Assembly (NCBI GenBank): GCA_030015575.1 | Contig: CM057349.1 | Location: 258,101,077 to 258,165,076, forward strand | Reading direction: 5' to 3' | Source of the DNA: Agapanthus africanus | Taxonomy: Eukaryota; Streptophyta; Magnoliopsida; Asparagales; Amaryllidaceae | DNA: 64,000 nt | Shown here: positions 45,841 through 56,650 of the stretch, one piece after another | Layout of the letters: the number at the start of each line of letters is the position of its first letter | Position numbering within the stretch: position 1 is the first letter of the stretch | Translations under genes and position numbers: made by a program | The notes under the pieces: model-generated | What the model was told of the DNA's origin: nothing | What the model saw: the letters and a program-made list of their open reading frames with translations, nothing else | Database searches by the model: none

Positions 45841-47734
45841 TGTTAGTGTTTATGCCCTAGAAGGCCATTACTGTATCATACTAGTTTGTATATTACTTAA
45901 TGGAAGCTTGGGATATTCACATGTATATGACAGTCTTGCTAAAAATGGTAGTATGCTACTTGGTTTTTCTATCTCAATATGTGAGTGTACGTATTGATAG
46001 AGCTCTTAGGATCTTGCTTGTCTACCAGCGTTGTGATGGCAGTCACACTAGTGGGGGCTGGGTAGTCTACAAGCACATCCTTATTCAGGTCCCTGGTCGT
46101 TGGATTATCGAGACAGAGCATCGATATCCGGAGTAGACTAGTGTGTACGCTTCTCATCCCAGTTGGGGAGATGGTCTGTCCCACAGCCGTCAGTACGTCG
46201 TACTGGAGATAGTATGCAGGTGCTCGTTAGGTTACGGGTACACCGGACAGGACTCACAGGGAACTGTTGGTTGGTTTGATACCAGTCGTCAGTAAGCAGT
46301 TCCCAGGTGACATGAGTACAGCGTAGTCCGCAGACTTGACACTGCTACTTCGCCTCGAGTGTGTCCCACTGTTCTTAGATTGCTACCCTACCACGGCTCA
46401 TAGGAGTCGTGCAAACATGTAGCAGTTGGGTGCAGTCCCGAGCACTTGGAGGCAGTGGCGGTTAGACAGGATTCGTCCCTCACGGTATTGGGAGTAGATA
46501 TCGTGCTGTCTCAGAGAGCCATTACGCAAAGTCCCTGGCCAGGGCAAGCAAGATTTGCTGGTAGGTTCCAGTAGTTTCTCAGGGTGTAATGGGCTTCACT
46601 CCGACACGACTTATACCGCTATTAGGGGACTGACGCTTGCCGCCCCCCTAGGCCCGATATGCGATAGTCTTGGACGAACGGACCGGACTGTATGGAGATT
46701 GTCACATCAGACTCAGTAGGAGTTCGGATGGGTTTCCTCATCGGCCTTCTTATCGACAACTACCTGGGGACCGTTACGTACAGCTAGTGCCGCTTGCGGT
46801 CTGTGGTTAAACCCACTGCCAGCGTAGTAGTCGAGTCTCTAGAGTCCCACACAGAGAGTTTCCTACTCCAGGCGAAACGATATAGAGGTCGCATGGTTTT
46901 GCGACAAAGGGTTCGGACGCATACGTGCGTTTACGCACGTACGACTTTCGGACAGTTTTTACCAGTCGGCTTTGGTTTAAGCCAGTTACTGGTATCCGGT
47001 TATTGGATTTTTACAGTCTAAAGTTTTTCCGTATTTTTGCGGATTGGAGGGGCGTTCTCGTAATTGTACGAGAAGCTTCTAGAAGATGTGACTAAGGAGG
47101 TTAAGGTGACATAAGCTTTGGATAAGATTAGTGATGTCATGAGGGTGATTCATCATGATCATTAATGCACCATAAATGCTTAATGACTCATGTTAATGAA
47201 TCACCTCTTTTCATTTATGAAGCATGCTTATTCATTTCTTTTATTCATTATTCTAAAATAAGAATGCTTCATAATATATTATGATACACTCTCTCTCATC
47301 TCATTATCTCATCTCACATTCTCTCTCCTCAAGCTCTCATCTTCAAGAGACTAATCCTTAATCCTCATGTGTTGAGATCAAAGGTTTAGTTAGACTTAAA
47401 CATCCATTACCTTCACTCTATATCATCCTTTCTTCTTTGATTAGCAATCAAAGTAGATTAGTTGCCTCAAGTTAGAGGTGTAGCTTGGAGTTTTGCTCTC
47501 GGGTGGATCGTCTACTACCTAGAGAAGGCCGAGGAGAACAAGGAGATCGTAAAGACGAAGGACTAGTTTCATTTGGTATAATCCCTAAACACAATAGTTA
47601 AGAAACTCTTTGTGTACGGTTATTTATAGTTTAGCTTCGATTCAAGCGGTTAGTCGATGTTCGTTCTTTAAACTTGATCGTTTTTGAAAATTCCGCCTCC
47701 CCACAAGTACTGGGGTGTACTACATCGACTTACA
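45841..47734 (+). mobile_element. CD 3' LTR
   Basis: 1894 bp, nearly identical to 37973-39865. Differences I can see include A/G in GATAGAGCTC, G/T in AACATGTAGC, C/A in CCTCACGG, G/C in GCTGTCTCAG, T/A in GCCATTACG and one extra C in GCCGCCCCCC. Confidence 0.95.
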
Positions 47735-47739
47735 GTTTC

Positions 47740-48268
47740 ATTTTTAAATGAGACTAATATATTCTTTCTTCTTCTTGATCATCTTCTTCTTCAAGAAAAG
47801 CTTAAGGTCCATCAATGGCAACTTGAGCAAAAGTGAGTGAAATCCAATTCTAAAGTGAACCCACCTGCTATTTCTTCACCCTCTACCTCTTGCCAAGTTG
47901 TTTTGGGTGTTTTTTTCACAAGTTTCACAACTTGGTGAAGTTGGAGCTTGAACTTGTGCAACCTCGACGTAGATCATCTTCGGCACGAAGCCGACGACTT
48001 ATTCCGCTCATTTCTTCGATGAAGCCGATGCGAGAGTCCAAGATCCGACTAGGACAGCGAGAGGATTTCTACGTGGAGCTAAGGAAGTGGATAACCGGAT
48101 CTACAAAGGTTGTAGCTTCTAATCTTTAGTTAAATTGTTAACTAGTTTCCTATTTCTCCTAAACATCTAGTCTACGATCCGTATTAGGGTTTCTCGGCAC
48201 CCATGAAATTTTAAATTGGCATGGTTGATGCCTTGTGAGACCTCTATTGTGTGCCTAGGAACCCTACA
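47740..48268 (+). mobile_element. CC 5' LTR, second segment
   Basis: Resumes after CD's duplication and ends GAACCCTACA. Matches 56108-56645 in the CC 3' LTR. First segment is 36295-37972. The 79-codon ORF at 47890-48129 also exists in the 3' LTR copy (56267-56506) but matches no family I know. Confidence 0.92.
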
Positions 48269-48269
48269 G

Positions 48270-48281
48270 TGGTATCAGAGC
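48270..48281 (+). other. CC primer binding site (tRNA-iMet)
   Basis: TGGTATCAGAGC one base after the LTR end. Confidence 0.94.
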
Positions 48282-50108
48282 TTAGCTAGAGCCTTAGGCG
48301 AAGTCTAGACGATGTTTGAAACCCGATCGAACCCGAAAACCTAACTTTTTGATGCTCTCTGGACTTTTTCTAAAAACTGGGATTTTTCCAGATTAAAAAT
48401 TCCTAAAAAATTCAGCAGGAAATTGTAAGAATTACTGTGCAAATACGACACTGTTTGGAGCTTAAACAGCCGCGAAACCGCGGCATGAGCTGGCTCGTGC
48501 GGCGGTTCCGCCGCCACTTGATGACGTCATCCCTATCAATTTGCACAGTAATTCCTATTTAACAGTGCTGAGTTCTCTGGGTATTTTTAATATTTATTCA
48601 AGAGTTGAATATTCCAGGTTGTTTTGGGGATTCGATGATTCGATCGGATTATCAGATTTTGTCTGTGTGGATTCCGGATAATTTTTTTGAATTTGTTAAA
48701 AAGTTCGACCGGATATAAATACCCAACTTTTCCCCTGTCGGGAAATTTCTAAGTGTTGGATTTTTCCGTAGTTTAACGACGTTCTAAGTAGTGCAAATAA
48801 CGCGATGGACCCTCTAGAAGACAACAAACCTTAACTCGATTATGTGACCGTCTTGAACTGCCCTTTGAACCTTCGGGTTTGGGGCAGTACGGCGTGCCAC
48901 ATGTGAGGCGTTGGCTTGACCCTTCTACGGCTGGACCGTTGGTACTGAGGCACGAACTGAATGTTGTTAGACTTATTTCATGTGTTGAGCTGTATCGGGA
49001 AAACTTGGGTATTCGACTGTTCGATCGGAAAATTTAACATTTTCTGTTTATCTGGAATGTGATACAATAATTGGAATTCACAAACAGTTATGAGATAACT
49101 GAATGAATGTTATAAATCTAGCGGTTTAGTTTCACTTGATATTGAAAAGAGTTTTCGATAATGAGACTAAAATGCGGGGTTTATAACTGTTAGGCATGTG
49201 ATGTCTAAGTATTTCATTTGATTAGGCAGGTGATGTCTAAAGAGGTTGCGGATTCCAACTGTTGTAGTTTTACACTTTCTTTTCTGTGACCGTAAGTGTA
49301 GTATGTTCATATCGCCGGTTTCGTTGCTATACGTCAACGACAATTGGGGTATGCATACTTACTTACGTTGATGACATGTGATGTTATGTGTTGCTGGATA
49401 TGTTATATTTGATTGTCGTGTTTGAATAGCCGGGGGTTTTTATGTGAGATGAGTGTTTTTCATTTTCATTCATGTAAAAACTTGTATGTAATATTCTTTT
49501 ATTTGGGGCACTTCCAGGTTGCGGAAGCTGTCACCCTTTGTATATTATTTACTTTTCCGCATTAGGATAGACCCAAGGAGGGGAGCACAAGTAACCGGGT
49601 TCTAGGGTCCAGTGGGAGACCATCTCGAGGAGTCGAGTCCGGGTCTCCTAACCCTAGAATTGGCAGGGTTGCTTGCCGCTCTCGTAGGGGTCTAAGGGTG
49701 TGGGATTGTCTATTCATCACGACCGTGGAATCCGTGTTTTATACTGGCTCGTATTGAAAACACGGACGTCCTAGTATATCCAATATTTCATATGATATTT
49801 TCTGCTGCGATATCTGTGATGTGATCATGTGATGTTCTGTGATAGATACTTTATATAGTATATATGATATATTATATAGACGTTACTTATGTTTTGCACC
49901 CGCACTAGCCCTGCCCTGCTCTGTCGTTAGTTACCTAACCTAACGGTGCACGAGGGGACATCGAGGCGAATGCGGATGGCATAAGTGTACGTCGTATTTA
50001 TCTGCGATGTTCAGGTATTTAAATGATGGGACTTCATTAATGTGATTAATGAAAGAAAAGAAACCTAAGATGTTGTAGAATCAAATTTTAAATAAAACAG
50101 GTAGCTAC

Positions 50109-50355
50109 AGTTCTTGCTTTGCACAGCGGTATATGTGATATATCCTGCACCTTATTCGATGAGGAAAGGACCGAGATCCCTTCACCGGGAGTGATTCCTT
50201 TAGCAATAACTGGCAGATGCTACACACTCGGTTTGTTTTTGATAGCTTCTATAGTTTCTGCTTTGCACAGTGATATATATGATATATCCCGCACCTCATT
50301 CGACGAGGAAAGGGCCGACGATCCCTTCACCGGGAGTGACCCCTTTAGCAAAACT
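50109..50355 (+). repeat. 144-bp-period tandem duplication in CC leader
   Basis: CTTTGCACAG begins copies at 50117 and 50261; each runs through GATATATCC, CGAGGAAAGG and CCCTTCACCGGGAGTGA to CCTTTAGCA. The copies differ at about a dozen positions, so the duplication is not recent. Confidence 0.9.
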
Positions 50356-50497
50356 AGAAAAGCCTCAAAATCATTCCATTTCAAAACTTCATTTGATTCT
50401 ACAACGATATCAAGTTCATTACGTAATAGGTTTTCAGAAAAACCTGACGTAGCCCTCCGTCATTTCAGATAAGTACTAGTTAGTATTCGTGCTACGT

Positions 50498-50689
50498 TTG
50501 TTGACTATGTTAAGGCGTAGTGTGCGGTAGCTAATTAGTGCTTATCTGTATAAGCATATGATGCGATTGGATTAGGGTAGTCGTGCGACTTTGTTGACTA
50601 TGTTAAGGGTCGTGCGGGTGGGTTTAATTCAATCGGGAAATGACGGGTTGAACTTGACTAGCACTTATGATTTGTTGACTATGTTAAGG
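50498..50689 (+). repeat. Three spaced 18-nt repeats in CC leader
   Basis: TTGTTGACTATGTTAAGG, identical at 50498-50515, 50591-50608 and 50672-50689 (spacing 93 and 81 bp). Confidence 0.94.
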
Positions 50690-51108
50690 TCATATAGCTG
50701 CTAGGGGCAAAATATTATCGGGAATTTCAAGTGTTGAAATTTGCAATGAGATTGCATACCTTCTATGAGATAGTTGGATCCCGATACCCACTGCGAGTAA
50801 GAGTTACTCCTGGGAGAGTTTTACACATTGCAATTAGCTGATCAAGTAGGTGTCTAGAAAGGTGTTAACGAGGTTACGCCTCTGGGAAAATGAGGTTTAC
50901 ATTAATTAGGTTCGTGCGAAAGCACGGGGGACCTCCCTCAAAGTACCGACACTGGCCTGGCTGAAAGATTGGCGAACTTGTAGTGTGTAATTAATCCCAG
51001 GTAGTCTTTCCTTTTAGGGTTTGAAGGAAGATTTGATAAAAAGCAGTGGGAGCCATCCTGATTAGATAAGATAATAACCAATCTGATCTTGCACGAGCAT
51101 ACGCTAAA

Positions 51109-54100
51109 GTGTTTTCTTCTCTCTCTCTCCAGGTAGCGACCATTTCATGCCTTAATCAAGATAATAATATGGATGTATTGACCGAACCCGCATGTTATAC
51201 TGTGCTGGGGAACGTTGGTTCCGTTCTTTCTTATAAGAGTTATAGGAATGAACAGGATATAGGGGAATACCAGGATTCCCATGCCACCCGAATGAAGAAA
51301 GTACATGTTGATGCATTTTCTTCGGGTGTGTTCGTTACTGAGAACTGTTTCTCCATTTGCTCTACGTCCTGGGTATTAGATACCGGGTCAGGATCCCATA
51401 TATGTAATCAGTTACATGGGCTCAAGAAAGGTAGAGAACTTGGAGAAGGTGATAAAGACATTAGAGTTGGAAATGGTGCAATTGTTGCAGCTAAGACTGT
51501 CGGGGAATATCACCTTGCATTATCAACTGGTAATACATTGGTTCTGAACGAATGCTATTACATGCCGAACCTGATATGCAACATTATATCGGTTTCTTTA
51601 TTAAGTAAAGAGGGATATAATTTTGTATTACAGGACAATGTTATGAACATTTTCCGTAACCAAAAGTTGGTTGGATCAGGCACGTTGTGCAATGGAATTT
51701 ATGTTCTAAATCAATCAACAGTTCTGAGCATAACAAACACACACAAGAGGAAGAGTTCAGAACTGAACGAATCCTTCTTATGGCATTGTAGACTGGGTCA
51801 CATCAATGCGACACGACTCGCTAAGTTGCATAAGGATGTATATTTGAAACCATTCGAATTTTCATCTTATGACACTTGCCAGTCATGTCTCAAAGGCAAG
51901 ATGACCAAAACTCCGTTTACGGGACACGGAGAAAGAGTTACCGAACTCTTGGGACTGATACATAGTGATGTATGTAGTCCCATGTCTACACATGCCAGGG
52001 ATGGTTCTTCGTACTTCATTACATTCACTGACGATCTCTCTAGGTTCGGGTATGTGTTCCTGATGAAACACAAATCAGAAGCTTTTGAGAAATTTAGGGA
52101 ATATAAACAAGAAGTTGAGAACCAAACCGGAAAAAGTATTAAAATCCTACGATCTGATCGAGGAGGTGAATACTTGAGCAATGAATTCCTGGACTTCCTA
52201 AAAGAGAATGGGATTCTCTCTCAGCTGACTCCTCTATATACACCACAGTACAACGGTGTATCAGAACGGAGGAACCGCACCCTATTAGATATGGTGCGCT
52301 CTATGATGAGCACAGCTGAGTTACCTATTTCCTTCTGGGGATATGCGCTGGAAACAGCAACATACCTATTGAATCAAGTTCCATCTAAATCTGTACCTAC
52401 CACACCATATGAGATATGGAGTGGGAAGAGACCATATTTTAAACGAGTTAAGATATGGGGTTGTCCGGCCTATGTCAAAAGGCAAAATCCAGACAAACTC
52501 GAGGCACGGTCAGTTCTCTGCAAGTTTGTGTGATATCCTAAGAATTCACAAGGATATTTTTTCTACCATGCTGAAGAACAAAAGGTGTTTGTTTCTCAAT
52601 ATGCCACCTTTTTAGAAAAGGAATTTCTTGAAAAAGAAATTAGTGGCGAAATGGTAGAGCTGGAAGAAGTTCCAGATACACAAACCTTAACTGAAGATTT
52701 AGTGGAACCAGAAGATTCAGTAGCTCCCAATGAACCTCAGCCTCTCCGCCGATCTAGTAGGGTTCCTCGCCAGCCTGAGAGATACTACGGTTTTCTCATG
52801 GATGGAGGGAGCGAGGATTGCATCATGGAAGATGATGACCCAACTAGCTTCGAGCAAGCCATCACGAGTAGGGACTCAGTGAAATGGCTGGATGCTATAC
52901 GGTCCGAGATGGAATCTATGTACACCAACAAAGTATGGACTTTGGAAGTTGCTCCTGAAGGGGTAAAACCCATTGGGAGCAAGTGGATCTTCAAGAAAAA
53001 ACTTGGTGTAGATGGGAAAGTGGAGACTTTCAAAGCTAGACTTGTAGCAAAGGGTTTTCGTCAAAGACCAGGTGTGGACTATGACGAGACCTTTTCTCCA
53101 GTGGCTATGCTTAAATCCATCAGGATCATGCTTGCCATCGCTGCATATCATGATTACGAAATCTGGCAAATGGATGTTAAGACCGCCTTTCTAAACGGTG
53201 ATTTAGAAGAGTGCGTGTACATGACTCAGCCAGAGGGCTTCATAGACAGTGGGAGCAGCGGCAAGGTGTGCAAGCTGATTAAATCCATATATGGATTAAA
53301 GCAAGCATCGCGGAGTTGGAACATCTGCTTTGATGTCGTTATCAAAGAGTTTGATTTCGTCAAAAACCCAGATGAACCTTGTATTTACAAGAAGGTGGCA
53401 GGGAGTAAGGTTGTCTTCCTCATATTGTACGTAGACGACATACTCTTGATAGGAAATGATATTCCTATGCTGCAATCGGTCAAGCTCTTCTTATCACAAA
53501 GATTCTCAATGAAAGATCTTGGTGATGCCTCCTGCATATTGGGAATCAGGATCTATAGAGATAGATCCAAAAGGATATTGGGATTGTCCCAATCCAGGTA
53601 CATTGACACCATACTAAAGAGGTTTAGTATGGAAGAATCCAAGCGTGGGAACTTGCCCACGATCTCTGGAGTCACTCTCTCCAAAGAGATGTCTCCCAAG
53701 ACTGATTTGGAGAGAGCTCGCATGCAAGGGATACCCTATGCTTCGGCTGTAGGCTCTATCATGTATGCGATGCTATGTACCAGACCCGATGTAGCATACT
53801 CACTAAGTGTAGTGAGCAGGTATCAAGCTGATCCTGGAGAGAGTCACTGGACAGCTGTGAAGAGCATTCTCAAGTACTTGCGAAGGACTAAAGAGATGCT
53901 CTTGGTCTATGGTAACGGAGAACTCCAAGTAGAGTCCTTTACCGATTCGAGCTTCCAGAGTGATAAGGACGACTCTAAGTCGCAGTCGGGCTTTGTCTTT
54001 ACCCTTTACGGAGGGGCGGTTAGCTGGAAGAGTTCCAAGCAGGAAACCGTGGCAGACTCGACGATGGAGGCTGAATACATCGCTGCCAACGATGCTGCCA

Positions 54101-54414
54101 AAGAGGCTGTCTGGATCAAGAAGTTCATTACTGAACTTGGAGTGGTTCCATCCATTGAACATCCAATACCTTTGTATTGCGATAACAATGGAGCAGTGGC
54201 TTTAGCCAAGGAAGCCAGGTCCCATCAGCGATCCTGGCATATTCTGAGGCGGTATCACCTGATCCGGGAGATAGTTGATCGCCGGGAGATCGAGGCCAGG
54301 AGGGTTGACACGAAGGACAACACGGCGGATCCACTCACGAAGGCCATTCCCCAGATACAGTTTGAGAGACTCTTCGGGATGCTCGGTATGCGATACTACA
54401 GCAGCTGGCCCTAG
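51109..54414 (+). pseudogene. CC pol: gag-less and with one internal stop
   Basis: One frame holding two open parts, 51109-52533 and 52585-54414, separated by a TGA at 52531-52533 where CD has GGA (glycine). Protease DTGSGSH starts at residue 91, against 303 in CD: about 210 residues, covering nearly all Gag and the zinc knuckle, are missing. The 50-odd residues before the protease are not recognisable Gag. Integrase keeps D287, D350 and E386 with the 35-residue spacing. In the second part RT keeps YVDD (residue 282 counted from 52585) and RNase H keeps its acidic residues. Odd changes include PQYNG for PQHNG. It could move only with Gag supplied in trans. Confidence 0.92.
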
Positions 54415-54428
54415 TGCAAGTGGGAGAT

Positions 54429-56645
54429 TGTTAGTTGTATGTATGCCCTAGAGGCCAGTATTGTACAGATGATGTATATTATATTGGATGCTTGGACATA
54501 TATAGAGATGACTTTCTTGCTCGATATGATAGTATGCTATCTGGTTACTCTTTATCTTAACATGTACACTTGTCTCTTTAAACTGTCTTATAGTTACATG
54601 TTGATAAAGCCCTTAGGATGTGTACTTGACTACCTGGACTATGATGTAGATCATACTAGTGGGGACATGGTAGTCCATAAGTACATCCTTCAAGGTCCCT
54701 AGTTGTGGGTGTATCGAGACGGGGCAACGATATACCAGAGTAGACTAGCGTATACGCTTCTCGACCCATGAGATGGGCGATGGATGATCCCATATCCATT
54801 GATGTTTGACATCAGAGATGGTATACGGGTGCTCAGTGGAGACTGGGTACAATGGACGGACTCGCCGAGAACTCCCAGATGGTATTATACCTCACGTCAG
54901 ATGGCAGTTCTCAGGTGACACTTGTACAGGTTAGTCTGTAGACCCGAGATCGTCATAGAGTCTTGTGTGATTCCCACTGTGCTTTGATCTCAACCTTACC
55001 ACGTCCATGAGGGCGTGCAAAACGGTGGTCTTTGGGTACAGTCCCGAGTCACATGGAGGCAATGAGCGATAGGAGGGGTTTCGTCTCTCCCGGTATTGGG
55101 GGTTGATGTTGCGTAGTGCTCGATTGGCCGTAACAGGGAAGTCCCTGGCCAGGGCTGATCAGAGATTTGCTGGTAAGTGTTACCAGTAGTTTCTCGACCC
55201 GTTATGTGCCTCACATCGGCATGACTTATCGGTTATTGGGGTCTGACGTATAACACCCCTAGACTTGATATGCGACATATCAGACGAACAGACCGGACTG
55301 TACGGTAAGTGTTACTGGTTGGATTCACAGGAGTGTGAGCGGGCTAGCTCGTCGATCTTTTGATCGCTCAATACCCGGGTGGCCGTTACGTTTGGCAGAC
55401 CGCTTGCGGCTTGTGGGTGCTTGATATGATCATCATCTGCTACCGGCGTATTGACGAGTCTTTAGAGTCCTACACAGAGGTTTCCAGGCTCAAGCGAAAC
55501 GAAATAGGAGCGCATATGAGATATGTGCAGGAGCGAGAATAATGTGTGTATGTGATACCGTATTTCATTCTCGCGATGAATGTGTCGATTGGTTATATGC
55601 GATATAACCTAGATATCGAATCAAGGATTGATTCGATAAGCCGATACATAGGATACTAGTCGGTTATATGCGATATGACCGGATCATTAAATCAAGTGTT
55701 GATTTAATGATTTAATGTATAATTATATATTTGATATATTACTTTGCATTAACTAGTATTAGTTCATTTTAAAAGGATTTTCTCACTTGATGCACATTGT
55801 ATATGTGATATATTTTTGTGCACTTGTTTGTATCATGTTTGATGATACTTCCTCACTTGGGTTTGTGTAAAGATTAAACCATGGTTACATGTATAATGGT
55901 TAGGGTTTTGATTATTTACTTAGTTATTTATTTATTTATTCATTTTGGATATTATTAAGAATGGTGGCTTATTTTGTTTCTATGTTGAAGCTTCTTGAAG
56001 CTTTGACAAAGTCCACCATCCTTATCTCATCCTTAACCCTAACCATTCCTACTAACCTTAGTTTAATCTCTACACTTGACCATGGTCAAGATATGATAAG
56101 TATTCATATTAATTTCATTTTTGAATGAGACTAATATATTCTTTCTTCTTCTTGATCATCTTCTTCTTCGAGAAAAGCTTAAGGTCCATCAATGGCAACT
56201 TGAGCAAAAGTGAGTGAAATCCAATTCTAAAGTGAACCCACCTCCTATTTCTTCACCCTCTACCTCTTGCCAAGTTGTTTTGGGTGTTTTCTTCATAAGT
56301 TTCACAACTTGGTGAAGTTGGAGCTTGAACTTGTGCAACCTCGACGTAGATCATCTTCGGCACGAAGCCGACGACTTATTCCGCTCATTTCTTCGATGAA
56401 GCCGATGCGAGAGTCCAAGATCCGACTAGGACAGCGAGAGGACGTCTACGTGGAGCTAAGGAAGTGGATAACCGGATCTACAAAGGTTGTAGCTTCTAAT
56501 CTTTAGTTAAAGTGTTAACTAGTTTCCTATTTCGCCTAAACATCTAGTCTACGATCCGTATTAGGGTTTCTCGGCACCCATGAAATTTTAAATTGGCATG
56601 GTTGATGCCTTGTGAGACCTCTATAGTGTGCCTAGGAACCCTACA
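54429..56645 (+). mobile_element. CC 3' LTR
   Basis: 2217 bp, TGTTAGTTGT...CCCTACA. Shows the empty CD site at about 56104-56115. A few differences from the 5' LTR are visible (for example GCCCTAGAGG versus GCCCTATAGG), so CC is somewhat older than CD, as nesting requires. Confidence 0.95.
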
Positions 56646-56650
56646 CCCAC

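Larger units (their letters stand above)
37973..47734 (+). mobile_element. CD: intact, young copia element
   Basis: Complete 9762-bp Ty1/copia element in the 5' LTR of CC, flanked by GTTTC (37968-37972, 47735-47739). The LTRs (1893 and 1894 bp) differ by about 8 substitutions and one single-base indel when read by eye. Primer site, leader, uninterrupted gag-pol frame and polypurine tract are all present. It is the only element here that looks capable of moving, and it could supply proteins in trans to CC-like relatives. Activity is not shown by sequence alone. Confidence 0.95.
48282..51108 (+). mobile_element. CC untranslated leader
   Basis: 2.8 kb homologous to the CD leader in blocks, for example the segment with TTGCACCCGCACTAGCCC (about 49896) and the GTAGCCCTCCGTCATTTC stretch (about 50449). 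It includes a 144-bp-period tandem duplication (50109-50355) and three 18-nt repeats (50498-50689). The acceptor-like TCTCTCTCCAG at about 51122-51132 is kept, but the consensus donor of CD is not seen at the corresponding place near 48410-48430. Confidence 0.8.
36295..56645 (+). mobile_element. CC: copia element, gag-less, carries CD
   Basis: Ty1/copia element flanked by CCCAC (36290-36294, 56646-56650); the uninterrupted target is at about 26375-26390 in the other GC LTR. Own length without CD is about 10.6 kb. The 5' LTR is 36295-37972 plus 47740-48268 (about 2207 bp) and the 3' LTR is 54429-56645 (2217 bp). Primer site 48270-48281, a 2.8-kb leader, a pol frame with one stop, and a polypurine tract at 54419-54428. 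Pol wording (SMKDLGDAS, LGIRIYRDRS, GLSQSRYID) resembles the Angela/BARE-1 group. Confidence 0.94.

Noticed and set aside
54429..56645. Possible second copia element with its own LTR starting at 54429
   Set aside because: It is the 3' LTR of CC: the polypurine tract precedes it, it matches 36295-37972 plus 47740-48268, and CCCAC follows.
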